DNA of 64,000 bases from UBA11663 sp036339415 (GTDB taxonomy: Bacteria > Bacteroidota > Bacteroidia > Flavobacteriales_D > Sanyastnellaceae), in NCBI GenBank assembly GCA_036339415.1, contig JAYZBB010000046.1:4967-68966 (forward strand), in the 5' to 3' direction. The notes under the pieces are model-generated. The model did no database searches, was not told where the DNA came from, and saw only the letters and a program-made list of their open reading frames with translations. Of this stretch, positions 24,474 to 34,257 are shown in pieces. Position 1 is the stretch's first letter, and every line of letters begins with the position of its first letter. Both the position numbers and the translations under genes were made by a program.

Positions 24474-25313
24474 ATGGCACATTCACGATTTGATCCCAAG
24501 GCGGTGACCGAGCACATTGTGGCTTGGTTGCAGACGTATTTGACCGATTCGGGCATGGATGGTTGGATTGTCGGTGTGTCAGGAGGGATTGATTCTGCGG
24601 TTGCCTCGACGTTGTGTGCATTGACAGGTGCCCCGACCACGTGTGTGGAAATGCCCATTCATCAAGCGCCAGATCAGGTGAGTCGGGCAGCCGAACACAT
24701 CTCACATCTCTGCGAAAAACACCCCATGGTCAGACGGTCCACGGTGTCATTGACAGAAGTGTATGACGTGTTTGCCAACTCGTTGCCAGACGGCCCAGAT
24801 GAAAGCAGGGGCTTGTCGATGGCGAACTCGCGTGCACGTTTGCGCATGACAACGCTGTATGCTCTGGGTCAAAGGTCCCGGCTCCTTGTTGCGGGCACTG
24901 GCAACAAGGTTGAGGACTTTGGTGTCGGTTTTTACACCAAGTACGGCGACGGTGGTGTGGACGTGTCACCAATCGCCGATTTGAACAAAACCGAAGTGTT
25001 TGCCTTGGCGGCCCATCTCGACGTCATTGAAGCGATTCAAACAGCCGCACCCACGGACGGATTGTGGGGAGACGACCGCACTGACGAGGATCAACTTGGT
25101 GCGAGCTATCCTGAGTTGGAGTGGGCGATGTCTTGGGAGGAGGTTCATTCTGGCCTTTCTTCTGACGCCCGAGCAAAGGAAAAGGAAGCGTTGACGTGGC
25201 GTCAACAAGAAGTCTTGGAAATCTACCGCCGCCATCACGCTGCCAATCGCCACAAAATGGTGCCCATTCCAGTGTGCACCATCTCCGACGAAGTTCGATT
25301 CACTCAGGGCTGA
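24474..25313 (+). CDS. nadE: NH3-dependent NAD(+) synthetase
   Basis: Converts deamido-NAD to NAD with ATP and ammonia. The PP-loop SGGIDS is at 36-41; LRMTTLYALGQRSRLLVAGTGNK (split) contains the deamido-NAD binding part, and DGGVDVSPIADLNKTEV the C-terminal half. There is no glutaminase domain, so free ammonia is the donor. 279 residues. nadE next to gldB/gldC is a recurring arrangement in Flavobacteriales. Its stop overlaps that of the convergent BNR gene by 10 bases. Confidence 0.95.
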   Translation: MAHSRFDPKAVTEHIVAWLQTYLTDSGMDGWIVGVSGGIDSAVASTLCALTGAPTTCVEMPIHQAPDQVSRAAEHISHLCEKHPMVRRSTVSLTEVYDVFANSLPDGPDESRGLSMANSRARLRMTTLYALGQRSRLLVAGTGNKVEDFGVGFYTKYGDGGVDVSPIADLNKTEVFALAAHLDVIEAIQTAAPTDGLWGDDRTDEDQLGASYPELEWAMSWEEVHSGLSSDARAKEKEALTWRQQEVLEIYRRHHAANRHKMVPIPVCTISDEVRFTQG

Positions 25314-28282
25314 TTGGCATCGAGGACCGTCAGGGTGGTCGTGGCTTCCCGTTGAAGCTTGCCGTCGTCAGACATGGTTGCCAAAATGACTGTGTATTCG
25401 CCAATGTCCAAGAATGCGTCACCACGGAGCAAGGGGATGTTGAGACGCTGTGCTCCAGAAAGCAAGTCCACTTCCCCACAGTCGACGACAAAACTGCTCG
25501 CGCGTTGCAATTGATTCAATATTGCCGAGGCACCGCCTCCATGTTGCAACACAGAGTCGGGTGTCTCAGGCGCGGTGGGAATGAAGCGCAGCTTCAACTG
25601 AGCGCGGGAAGGTTCATCTGACCAGACCCAGGTTTCCAATGTCGGGGTTGTGGGTTCTTTCCAATCCCACCCACGCTCGTTCCAATCCACCTTCTGGACG
25701 ACTTCCAGTTGAGTCTGTTCGAAGGAGAGGGAAGCGTCTTTCCAATCATCTTCCCTTGGCTCACGAGACAGAACGGGACTCAAGTCCAGCACATAGATGC
25801 CTCGACCGTGGGTTCCGATGACCAATTCGTTTTCACGTTCTTGGATGACGAGGTCATGGACCGGCACTCGGGGAAGGTCTTTGTGCAGCATTGAGAAGGA
25901 CAGACCGTCGTCGGTCGACAAATACGCGCCTCCATCCGTTCCGACAATCCACCAACCTTCGCGGTCGGCGCTTTCAACCAATGCATTCACAGGTTCATGC
26001 GGCAAATGTTGTCCCCAGTGTTCCCAAGTTTGGCCTTCATCTCTTGTTGCATACACCATCGGAGTCAAGCAATCGTGGCGATAACCGTTGAGGGCGACCA
26101 CAAGCAATTCGGCGTCATGATGCGACCATGCAACCTCACTCACCCACAGGTGCATCGAGGATGCGCCTTTTCCAAGCTTGGTCTTCACGGGAAGCGAAAG
26201 TTTGCGCCAAGTGTGGCCTCCGTCTTTGGAAACGTGAACGAGGCCATCGTCACTTCCAACGGCCAATCGTCCAAAATGCTTTGGATGTTCCGACATGGTG
26301 GTCAGTGTTCCGAAAGGCACGTTTCCGGCCATCCCTCCTCGGGTCAAGTCGCCGCTGATGACCTCAAAGTCTCCTCCACCATTCATGGAGCGATGGACTT
26401 TGTTTGAAGCCATGTACAAGATGTCTTGTTGGTGTTGACTGAGGAGGATGGGCGTTTGCCAATTCCACCTCAGGGGCGTTTCGCCGAGCTTGTGTGTCGG
26501 ATGGAGCGAAGCGCGTTCCCCTGTGGCCTCATCCAAACGCGTGTACCATCCGAACTGCGAGCCTGTGTAAATGACGTCGTTCGTGCGTGTGTCCACCTCA
26601 ATTTGCATCCCATCTCCACCGCTCAGTGAAGTGAAACCATGGTGCCCTGTTTGATGCCATTCTGTGTTTTCTTCATGGTCGCTGGCGCCCACCCATGTCC
26701 CATTGTCTTGCAGTCCGCCAAAAATTCGGTAGGGCTCAGATTCGTCCACTTGCACAGCATAGAATTGTCCAACAGAGGGGCTGTTGCATTTGACCCAATG
26801 AGCTCCTGCGTCCCAGGATACATTGACGCCTCCGTCGTTGCCGTTGACCAAATGGTTGGGGTTGGACGGATCCACCCAAAGTTTGTGGTGGTCGACATGC
26901 ACGTTGGGCGCCCCGATGGAAGCAAAGGAAGCCCCTCCATCCCGAGATTGAAGCAGAGGCACGCCGGCGATGTACAGGGTGTTGACATCGGCGGGGTCCA
27001 CACTCAAGGTCCCGAAGTAATATCCGTACGTGTAGCAAACCTTGTCGAGGGCTTCGTTGTGAGTGCGCACCCACGTGCCGATGGTTGAGTCTGTCCCTGT
27101 TTCCGTGTTGGCCACTGTCATTCGATACAGTTCTGGACCTGTGATGTCCGCTTCAAACAAGGCTCGGTTGCCATCGGTCAAATAGTCATAAAGCGCCCTG
27201 GGCAACAGGTCTCCCGATGCAACACGCGCTTTCACACTGGAAACGCTGTCGGCAGGATCAAACCCCTCGTCTTCGAGGAATGCCTTGAGGAGTTCGTTGT
27301 CGAGGGCTGCAAATGCGTCGGAGTCCATGTCCAAAAATGCGGTTGCTCTGAGTTTGACCTCGTCAGCGTCATCCTCTCTTTTGCGAGGCGCTTGGTTGTC
27401 GATGAGGGCATACAACGTCCCCGAGCGACTGTGATAAGCAAGTCCGATTCGCCCAGCATTTTCTCCTTCTGGGAAATTGCCCCTGCTGGAAATGCGGTTC
27501 CACGAAGTTCCCCCGTCAACGGTTTCCCAGATGCCTGTGCCGACTCCTCCTTCGGTGAAGTCATGGGCGCGGCGCGTGCGGTCCCAAGATGCTGCAATGA
27601 GGTGTGATGGGTCCTGGGCATCCATGACCAGATCCACAAAGCCGACCACTTCGTTTGTTCCGTCCGCTGGCACGGTGAGAACGGTGCGCCAATCTAGACC
27701 ACCATTGTCGCTGAGGTAGATGGCGCCCCCGCGGTTTGTTGAGTACAGCTCTCCCAGCGCGGCCACCCAAATGCGGTTTGGGTTGTTGGGGTCGATGACA
27801 ACGCGTCCAATGTGGTGGCTTCCTTCGAGTCCGGCATGTCGCCATGTGGCCCCGTGGTCGTCGCTGATGTAGATCCCGTCCCCTGCGTAGGAGCTTCGAG
27901 AGGAGTTCACCTCCCCGGCACCGACCACCACGCGGCCGGATGGGTGGGCATCCACTGCTCCGAGCGTGCATGTGGCGTCGAGCAAGGGGGTGAAGGACGT
28001 TCCGTGGTTGACACTTTTCCAAAGTCCACCCGTAGCGTACGCCACATACAGGGTGTCTTCAACCACAGCCACATCCACCACACGACCTCCCATGACGGAA
28101 GGTCCCACATTGCGCAGCATCAATCCACTTGTCCAAGATTTGGATGCAAGTGCTTCGCGCTCTGAAGCGACCCCTGCGCGCACCGCAGTTGGGCTTGCCC
28201 CCCATGTTTGGGCGTGAGTGACTGTTGCCATGCCCAGCGTCAATGCCATGATTGACAAACGAGAAATGGAGAATGAAATCAT
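25304..28282 (-). CDS. Large secreted BNR/Asp-box beta-propeller protein
   Basis: 992 residues with a signal peptide ending near THAQ (22-25). At least eight Asp-box units (S/T-x-D-x-G-x-x-W/F) are visible, for example SDDHGATW, SDNGGLDW, TVDGGTSW, SRDGGASF, SKDGGHTW, TRDEGQTW and STDDGLSF, giving one or two beta-propellers of the VPS10/sortilin-like glycosyl-hydrolase type. A roughly 150-residue acidic insertion (about 330-450) interrupts the propeller. The C-terminal 130 residues look like a beta-sandwich without a T9SS sorting signature. The ligand or substrate is unknown. Its start overlaps the stop of the upstream MazG-like gene (ATGA), implying co-transcription with dtd. Confidence 0.82.
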   Translation of the reverse strand: MISFSISRLSIMALTLGMATVTHAQTWGASPTAVRAGVASEREALASKSWTSGLMLRNVGPSVMGGRVVDVAVVEDTLYVAYATGGLWKSVNHGTSFTPLLDATCTLGAVDAHPSGRVVVGAGEVNSSRSSYAGDGIYISDDHGATWRHAGLEGSHHIGRVVIDPNNPNRIWVAALGELYSTNRGGAIYLSDNGGLDWRTVLTVPADGTNEVVGFVDLVMDAQDPSHLIAASWDRTRRAHDFTEGGVGTGIWETVDGGTSWNRISSRGNFPEGENAGRIGLAYHSRSGTLYALIDNQAPRKREDDADEVKLRATAFLDMDSDAFAALDNELLKAFLEDEGFDPADSVSSVKARVASGDLLPRALYDYLTDGNRALFEADITGPELYRMTVANTETGTDSTIGTWVRTHNEALDKVCYTYGYYFGTLSVDPADVNTLYIAGVPLLQSRDGGASFASIGAPNVHVDHHKLWVDPSNPNHLVNGNDGGVNVSWDAGAHWVKCNSPSVGQFYAVQVDESEPYRIFGGLQDNGTWVGASDHEENTEWHQTGHHGFTSLSGGDGMQIEVDTRTNDVIYTGSQFGWYTRLDEATGERASLHPTHKLGETPLRWNWQTPILLSQHQQDILYMASNKVHRSMNGGGDFEVISGDLTRGGMAGNVPFGTLTTMSEHPKHFGRLAVGSDDGLVHVSKDGGHTWRKLSLPVKTKLGKGASSMHLWVSEVAWSHHDAELLVVALNGYRHDCLTPMVYATRDEGQTWEHWGQHLPHEPVNALVESADREGWWIVGTDGGAYLSTDDGLSFSMLHKDLPRVPVHDLVIQERENELVIGTHGRGIYVLDLSPVLSREPREDDWKDASLSFEQTQLEVVQKVDWNERGWDWKEPTTPTLETWVWSDEPSRAQLKLRFIPTAPETPDSVLQHGGGASAILNQLQRASSFVVDCGEVDLLSGAQRLNIPLLRGDAFLDIGEYTVILATMSDDGKLQREATTTLTVLDANQP

Positions 28283-28644
28283 GTGAGCTTGGGGTTGTTG
28301 CGGTGACGCTCATTGTCGCGTCCGGTCTTTTTGGCCACGTTGTCGGCCAGGGCTTCGGTAAGATCCACACCGGTCTGGTTGGCCAGCGCCATCAGAACCC
28401 AGAGCACATCGGCCATTTCATCTCCCAGATCTTTGTTTGCGTCGCTGGGCTTTTCACTTTGTTCGCCGAACCTCCTGGCGATGATGCTTGCAAGCTCTCC
28501 AACTTCTTCCGTCAGGATGGCCAGGTTGGTGAGTTCATTGAAATAACGCACACCCACGGTGGTGATCCATTCGTGGACTTGGGTTTGTGCATCCCTCAGG
28601 GTAATGTCAGGCACATCGTTGGCCGCAAGGTTGAGTTGACTCAT
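28279..28644 (-). CDS. MazG-like nucleotide pyrophosphohydrolase
   Basis: 121 residues with the all-alpha NTP-PPase motif: EEVGE (46-50) followed by ExxD (Glu76, Asp79) for Mg binding, and a Lys/Arg pair near the end. Members hydrolyse NTP or dNTP to the monophosphate and pyrophosphate, often cleaning damaged nucleotides. The start at 28644 (MSQLNLAAND) is chosen because longer versions overlap dtd in a different frame with poor codon use. It lies 4 bases after the dtd stop. Confidence 0.86.
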   Translation of the reverse strand: MSQLNLAANDVPDITLRDAQTQVHEWITTVGVRYFNELTNLAILTEEVGELASIIARRFGEQSEKPSDANKDLGDEMADVLWVLMALANQTGVDLTEALADNVAKKTGRDNERHRNNPKLT

Positions 28645-28648
28645 TGGA

Positions 28649-29101
28649 TCATTCTTTGTGTTTGGTGTCAATCCAAAGGGTGACGGGACCGTCGTTGACC
28701 AGATCGACAGCCATGTGGGCCCCAAATTCACCTGTCTCGACGGTGGTTCCTGTGGCCGAGGCACAAGCCATGACGAAGTGCTGGTAGAGTTTCTCTGCGT
28801 GCTCGGGGTGGGCAGCTCGCATGAAAGACGGTCTGGTGCCTTTTTTGGTTTTGGCGTGGAGCGTGAATTGGCTGATGACCAAAAGGCGGCCTTGGACCGC
28901 GTCAAGGTCGGCGTTCATCTTGCCCTCGACATCGTTGAAGATGCGCAACTTGGCAATCTTGGCGGCGAGCCAATCGGCGTCTTCAGGGGTGTCCGCGTCC
29001 TCCACGCCCACCAAGACACAAAGTCCTTGATTGATGGAGCCTGCCACCTTGTCGTCGACACGGACCGCAGCCCTGCTCACCCGCTGAATCACCACGCGCA
29101 T
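28649..29101 (-). CDS. dtd: D-aminoacyl-tRNA deacylase
   Basis: 150 residues. Removes D-amino acids and glycine mischarged on tRNAs. The active-site motif SQFTL is at 77-81 and the C-terminal Gly-cis-Pro motif NDGPVT at about 136-141, both intact. The N-terminus MRVVIQRVSRAAVRVDD is canonical. First gene of a dtd-MazG-BNR operon, divergent from purL. Confidence 0.96.
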   Translation of the reverse strand: MRVVIQRVSRAAVRVDDKVAGSINQGLCVLVGVEDADTPEDADWLAAKIAKLRIFNDVEGKMNADLDAVQGRLLVISQFTLHAKTKKGTRPSFMRAAHPEHAEKLYQHFVMACASATGTTVETGEFGAHMAVDLVNDGPVTLWIDTKHKE

Positions 29102-29200
29102 GGTGCAAAATACTCACCATGCCAAACGCACCGTGCAACGTTCGTTGAAAACATGGCGAGAAAGGGAGGCAGTTGGAGCGTCCCACCCAAGACCAAGCTG

Positions 29201-29208
29201 TATTTTTG
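29201..29208 (+). promoter_or_regulatory. Candidate purL promoter box (TATTTTTG)
   Basis: A perfect TAnnTTTG element about 36 bases before the purL ATG. A TTG at 29173-29175 sits 25 bases upstream, longer than the usual spacing, so the -33 assignment is weak. Confidence 0.4.
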
Positions 29209-29244
29209 GGATCAGAAACAAGACAACCTCTTTTTCCTCCATTC

Positions 29245-31491
29245 ATGAAGGCTTCCATTGCCCCAGCAACCCTCGAACAAGCCCAAGACATGGGGCTTCG
29301 TCCTGAGGAGTTTGAGCAGATCAAGACCATCCTAGGTCGCACCCCCAACTTCACGGAAATGTGTGTGTATTCTGTGATGTGGAGTGAGCACTGTTCCTAC
29401 AAAAACTCCATCAAGTGGTTGAAAACGCTGCCCAAAGAAGGTCCGCACATGCTGGTGAAAGCAGGTGAAGAGAACGCAGGCATCGTGGACATCGGCGACG
29501 GATTGGGGTGTGCATTCAAGATTGAAAGCCACAATCACCCCTCGGCCATTGAGCCCTATCAAGGCGCGGCAACCGGGGTGGGCGGCATCAACCGGGACAT
29601 CTTCACCATGGGAGCCCGCCCCATTGCCCAGTTGAACAGCCTTCGCTTTGGTGATTTGAGCAACCCTCGCACCAAGTGGCTGTTGGAAGGGGTGGTGAAA
29701 GGCATTGGCGATTACGGCAACAGCTTTGGCGTGCCCATCGTGGGTGGGGAAGTCTTTTTTGATTCGAGTTACCAAGTCAATCCACTCGTCAACGCGATGT
29801 CAGTAGGCATCCTCGAGGCCGACAAAATCATTTCCGCCACCGCGTCCGGTCCCGGCAATCCGGTTTACATCGTGGGTTCGGCCACAGGCAAGGACGGCAT
29901 CCAAGGTGCTTCGTTTGCCTCCAAGGACATCACAGAGGAGAGTGCAGACGACCTGCCTTCGGTGCAGGTGGGAGACCCATTCCAAGAAAAGCTGCTGCTT
30001 GAAGCCACACTGGAATTGGCCAAAACCACCGCTGTCGTCGGCATGCAGGACATGGGCGCAGCGGGCATCACGTGTTCGACGTCTGAAATGAGCGCAGCGG
30101 GTGAAGTGGGCATGGACATCCATTTGGATCGCGTGCCCTTACGCCAACAAGACATGGAGCCCTTCGAAATTTTGCTCAGTGAATCCCAGGAGCGCATGCT
30201 CGTTGTGGTGGCCAAGGGTCAGGAAGACGAAGTGAAGGCCATCTTCGAAAAGTGGGATCTCCATGCCGAGCACATCGGGGAAGTCACGGAAGGCGAACGC
30301 ATTCGTTACTTCATGAACGGCGAACTCGTGGGTGACGTGCCTGGGTCGACATTGGTGTTGGGCGGGGGAGCCCCCGTATACGAGCGTGAGTACCAAGAGC
30401 CAGCCTGGTACGCGGAAGCCCAAGCGTTCGACGCAGCGAGTGTGCCTGTACCCACCCTGGAGGAATGCGTGGACATTGCCCAGCGCATGGTTTGCCTGCC
30501 CAACATCGCGTCCAAAAAGTGGGTTTGGGAACAATACGACAGCATGGTGGGCACGATCAACAGGTCGACCAACCGACCTTCCGATGCCGGGGTGGTGAGT
30601 GTACGCGGCACTGACAAAGCGCTTGCCCTGACCGTGGATTGCAATGCGCGCTACGTGGAGGCTGACCCCGAGGTGGGCACGGCCATCGCAGTGGCTGAAG
30701 CCGCGAGAAACATCAGTTGCACCGGCGCCGAGCCGTCAGCCATCACGAACTGCTTGAATTTTGGAAATCCGTACAACCCAGAAGTGTATTGGCAGTTTGT
30801 CGGTGCAATTCAAGGGATGGGTCGTGCATGTCGGCACTTCAACACGCCTGTGACTGGCGGAAATGTCAGCTTCTACAATCAAACTGCGAACCCTGATGGC
30901 AGTGCGCAAGCGGTTTTCCCGACGCCAACCATCGGCATGGTCGGGGTGATGGAAAACCGATCTCACCACACGGGGCTCGACTTCAAAGAGAAGGGCGAAC
31001 TCATTTTTCTGTTGGGAGGATCCAGTGGCTGCATCAATGCCTCGGAGTATCTGGCCAACATTGTGGGGATCAACCGCTCGCCTGCGCCTCAATTCGATCT
31101 TGAAGAGGAGGGCAAACTTCATGCTTGTTTGAGGGAGGTGTCTCAAAAAGGATTGGCCGCGGCCTCGCATGATGTTGCCGATGGTGGACTGTTCGTCACC
31201 TTGTTGGAAATGGCGATGCCAAATGGGCTTGGATTTGACATTGTGACCGACGATGAGGTCAGATTGGATGGTTTCCTTTTTGGCGAAGGTCAAGGCCGTG
31301 CCGTGGTGTCCATCCGGGAAGAAGACCAAGATGATTTCTTCGACGTGTGCGAGACCCACGGCAAGCAACCCATGCTCTTGGGGCACGTGACCAAAGGGAA
31401 ATTGGTGGTGGACGACAAGCATTTCGGATTCAGTGAAGAATTGCGTGCGTATTACGACAACGCTCTTGAGGAAATTTTGACGGAAGAGTGA
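29245..31491 (+). CDS. purL: Phosphoribosylformylglycinamidine synthase subunit PurL (small type)
   Basis: 748 residues: the short form that works with separate PurS and PurQ, not the 1,200-residue PurLQ fusion. The N-terminal MWSEHCSYKNSIKWLKTLP block, FKIESHNHPSAIEPYQGAATGVGGI nucleotide region (split here), GMQDMGAAGITCSTSEM and the second-half NCLNFGNP and SHDVADGGL motifs are all conserved. It catalyses FGAR to FGAM in purine synthesis. The start at 29245 (MKASIAPATLEQAQ) is preferred; extension to 29173 would add an unconserved lead across the promoter box. purQ and purS are not in the window. Confidence 0.95.
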   Translation: MKASIAPATLEQAQDMGLRPEEFEQIKTILGRTPNFTEMCVYSVMWSEHCSYKNSIKWLKTLPKEGPHMLVKAGEENAGIVDIGDGLGCAFKIESHNHPSAIEPYQGAATGVGGINRDIFTMGARPIAQLNSLRFGDLSNPRTKWLLEGVVKGIGDYGNSFGVPIVGGEVFFDSSYQVNPLVNAMSVGILEADKIISATASGPGNPVYIVGSATGKDGIQGASFASKDITEESADDLPSVQVGDPFQEKLLLEATLELAKTTAVVGMQDMGAAGITCSTSEMSAAGEVGMDIHLDRVPLRQQDMEPFEILLSESQERMLVVVAKGQEDEVKAIFEKWDLHAEHIGEVTEGERIRYFMNGELVGDVPGSTLVLGGGAPVYEREYQEPAWYAEAQAFDAASVPVPTLEECVDIAQRMVCLPNIASKKWVWEQYDSMVGTINRSTNRPSDAGVVSVRGTDKALALTVDCNARYVEADPEVGTAIAVAEAARNISCTGAEPSAITNCLNFGNPYNPEVYWQFVGAIQGMGRACRHFNTPVTGGNVSFYNQTANPDGSAQAVFPTPTIGMVGVMENRSHHTGLDFKEKGELIFLLGGSSGCINASEYLANIVGINRSPAPQFDLEEEGKLHACLREVSQKGLAAASHDVADGGLFVTLLEMAMPNGLGFDIVTDDEVRLDGFLFGEGQGRAVVSIREEDQDDFFDVCETHGKQPMLLGHVTKGKLVVDDKHFGFSEELRAYYDNALEEILTEE

Positions 31492-32237
31492 TGCCAAAAA
31501 CGTTGTTCAAGCACCTCTTTGGGATCGCCTTGACGTGGGTCGTGGTGTTGCTTGGTACGTTTTTCCTGCTTCGCTGGTACAGCCAGCCTTCGGCCGAGCG
31601 CGAAGTGCCTTCGTTGGAAGGATTGACCAAACAGGAAGCGCAAGCGGCGCTGGAAGCATTGGGTTTGGAAGCGGTTTGGCAGGATTCAATTTACTCAGCC
31701 CAGGGGAAGCCAGGAGCTGTTGTGGAGCAGCATCCGCCCGCAGGCAGCGCGGTCAAGGCCGGGCGCAAGGTGCTGTTGACGTCTTTTCGAATCACGCCAC
31801 CAAGTGAAGGCATCGGTGTGGAGGAGGGCCAAGATGCAAAGCTTGCAGAGCGGTTGTTGATCACGCGCGGCTTTGACGTTGAGGTGCAGGAAGAGGCCAA
31901 CAGTTTGCTTGCTGGAAAAGTCATTCGGGTCGAGCATGCCGGAGTTACGGTTTCAAACGACGCCAGTTTTCCCAAAGGCACTTCTCTCAAATTGGTGGTG
32001 GGTGTGATTGGAGCCAAAGACGTCCGCGTTCCTTGGTTGATGGGGTTGACAATCAACGACGCCAGAGGCGTTCTTGCTCGCAGAAATTTGGCCTTGGGCC
32101 ACGTCGGATATGCCGACGACATTGTCACTGCGCTTGATTCGACGTTGGCGGTGGTCGTTTCTCAGGATGCATCACCTGCCGAAGAGCCCTACGTCAAGGA
32201 AGGTTCAGCGATCGACCTGTACCTTGGCAAACATTGA
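31491..32237 (+). CDS. PASTA-domain membrane protein
   Basis: 248 residues. A short N-terminal cytoplasmic stretch and one membrane segment (about 9-28, FGIALTWVVVLLGTFFLLRW) precede three PASTA units, starting at VPSLEGLTKQEAQAALEALGL, then GIGVEEGQDAKLAERLLITRG, then VPWLMGLTINDARGVLARRNL. PASTA units bind muropeptides or peptidoglycan, so it is probably a periplasmic, inner-membrane-anchored wall-sensing or scaffold protein without kinase domain. The ATG at 31491 overlaps the purL stop (TGATG); a GTG directly before it is possible. PASTA genes beside rluD are common in Bacteroidota. Confidence 0.86.
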   Translation: MPKTLFKHLFGIALTWVVVLLGTFFLLRWYSQPSAEREVPSLEGLTKQEAQAALEALGLEAVWQDSIYSAQGKPGAVVEQHPPAGSAVKAGRKVLLTSFRITPPSEGIGVEEGQDAKLAERLLITRGFDVEVQEEANSLLAGKVIRVEHAGVTVSNDASFPKGTSLKLVVGVIGAKDVRVPWLMGLTINDARGVLARRNLALGHVGYADDIVTALDSTLAVVVSQDASPAEEPYVKEGSAIDLYLGKH

Positions 32238-32307
32238 AAGCATGGAAGCGATGGGCAAGAAATTGGGCAAGACTGCGTTGGTCAACACGATGATTCTTTG
32301 TTTTGGC

Positions 32308-34257
32308 ATGAAAGCAACTCACCTCGCACGATTGGGCCTTTCCTTTTGGATTGTTGCCTTGACGGTCGTGGTGGACGCGTCTGGTCAAGAGGTCGAATTG
32401 GACCTTCGATCGGTGTTCGTTCCCGTCGCAGGGGAATCTGGAATGCCGTCACTTCGTTCAGGCGGAGGTGGGGGTGAATTGCCGCCAATGGGGTTGCCAT
32501 TTGTGGATGACTTCGCTTGGCCTAGTCTGGCCCACGAGGAAGGCGTCGTCACCATCAAGCGCTGGGAGTCAAGCCCAGTACGACGAACCTTTACCTTGGC
32601 CATGGATCCGCCAACATTGGGATGCGCCACGCTCGACGGGTTGGACTACATGGGCAATCCTTACGTCTTGAATGAGTCCAACGCAGCAGGGTATGCAGAC
32701 ACGCTTACTTCACGCCGGCTGCTTCTTGGCAACAACGTTCCGGGTGACAGTGTGGCTCTGTCGTTTTGGTACCAAAGTGGAGGGATTGCCAATGGAGCCG
32801 ACGCTGGAGAGGACAGTTTGATTGTGGAATTCAAGACGAGCATCGTCGACAGCGATCCTTGGAGGTGGGTGTGGTCAACGGAAGGCATTGACGACGACAC
32901 AACATTTCGTTCTGTTGTGATTCCCATCAATGCGACTGAATATTTCCACAACGGTTTCCAGATTCGTTTTCGCAACTATGGTTCTCTCGAGGGCAATGTC
33001 GACACGTGGCACCTCGATTTTGTCAGGGTTGCCGAAGATGGTGGGACCCCGGCCCCCTTGTTCGAGGAGGTGTCCTTTGTGACGCCGCCGACGAGCATGC
33101 TGACCTACCCCTGGACGTCCATGCCTTGGCGCCATTATTCACTGAACCCTGCTGCGTACCTCGCCAATTCCGTGGTCACCCAACACCGGAGCTTTGGCGA
33201 CAACGCCAACAGTCAGGAAAACATTGGATTGAAGGTCCAAAGGGTGGATGTCAGTGGCTTGGTGGAAGCCTACGTGCCCATTGCAGGAAGCATCCCCAAC
33301 AACTCCGTGCAGGGACTGTTCGAAACCGACTATGTGGCCGACATTGAATTGCCAGAAGTGCTTTTTGAACCGGCGGTGAGCGATTCGTTTGCCACGTTCC
33401 ACGTGTCCATGTGGGAGGATGAAGTGGGTGCAGCCAATTTGACATCCCAATCTGGGGTTCCAGACAATGACAGCATCGTTCACGTTCAGGTCTTCCGCGA
33501 TTACTATGCATACGACGACGGTTCAGCGGAAAAGGCATATGCCTTGGACAGTCAGGGTGGTGGTGGCGAGCTCGTGGTGGCGTTTGACCTTCAAGATGCG
33601 GACACTTTGGAAGGCCTGTGGATTCACTTTGCGCCGTTCTTCGATGACGCCGTGGGTGAAACCTACACACTGAAGGTCCGAGGGGAGGATGGGGAAAATC
33701 CTGGTCAGCCTGGCAGTGAGCTTGTGACGCAATTCACCATTCACCAACCGGACTACTACGCACACAGTTACGACGGATTTACGTACGTTCCTTTCGAGTC
33801 CCCCATCCCTGTGGAAGGCCGAATCTATGTGGGATTTGTTCAGCAGGGAGAGGAGCGCATTCACATAGGACTTGACAAAAGCACCAACACCAATTTGGAC
33901 TACGTCTGGTTCAAATTTCCCTCTACCACCTGGACGCCATCTGAAATCCAGGGTTCGTTGATGATTCGCCCTGTGTTGCGCGCGGGCAAAAATGTTGCCA
34001 CCTCCACGCGAGAAGTGATGCGCGAGGTCGTGTTGCCACGGTTGTTCCCCAATCCAGGCAGTGGCACTTGCAGCTGGGAGCTGCTCCACCCGACAACGGT
34101 TTCAATCTTTGATTTGTCTGGGCGACGAGTTGCCTATTTCCCCAGCTTGCAACCAGGGCGACATCAGTGGACCACGTCCACGCCTGGTGCGTACATGTTC
34201 AAAGGGCAATCAACGACTGGGGAGCGTTGGACCCAACGCTGGATTGCCCGTCCATGA
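32308..34257 (+). CDS. Secreted protein with T9SS type A sorting domain
   Basis: 649 residues from MKATHLARLG, giving a signal peptide with cleavage near ASGQ (24-27). An ATG at 32242, 4 bases after the PASTA stop, would add 22 residues before the signal and is less likely. The body has jelly-roll or sandwich-like stretches (DSVALSFWYQSGG, VDTWHLDFVRV) but no recognised catalytic motif. The last 75 residues are a type IX sorting domain: LPRLFPNPGSG, then VSIFDLSGRRV, and a final TGERWTQRW. The protein should be exported by the gld/por machinery encoded at 22-23 and 37-43 kb. Its stop overlaps the rluD start. Function unknown. Confidence 0.83.
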   Translation: MKATHLARLGLSFWIVALTVVVDASGQEVELDLRSVFVPVAGESGMPSLRSGGGGGELPPMGLPFVDDFAWPSLAHEEGVVTIKRWESSPVRRTFTLAMDPPTLGCATLDGLDYMGNPYVLNESNAAGYADTLTSRRLLLGNNVPGDSVALSFWYQSGGIANGADAGEDSLIVEFKTSIVDSDPWRWVWSTEGIDDDTTFRSVVIPINATEYFHNGFQIRFRNYGSLEGNVDTWHLDFVRVAEDGGTPAPLFEEVSFVTPPTSMLTYPWTSMPWRHYSLNPAAYLANSVVTQHRSFGDNANSQENIGLKVQRVDVSGLVEAYVPIAGSIPNNSVQGLFETDYVADIELPEVLFEPAVSDSFATFHVSMWEDEVGAANLTSQSGVPDNDSIVHVQVFRDYYAYDDGSAEKAYALDSQGGGGELVVAFDLQDADTLEGLWIHFAPFFDDAVGETYTLKVRGEDGENPGQPGSELVTQFTIHQPDYYAHSYDGFTYVPFESPIPVEGRIYVGFVQQGEERIHIGLDKSTNTNLDYVWFKFPSTTWTPSEIQGSLMIRPVLRAGKNVATSTREVMREVVLPRLFPNPGSGTCSWELLHPTTVSIFDLSGRRVAYFPSLQPGRHQWTTSTPGAYMFKGQSTTGERWTQRWIARP

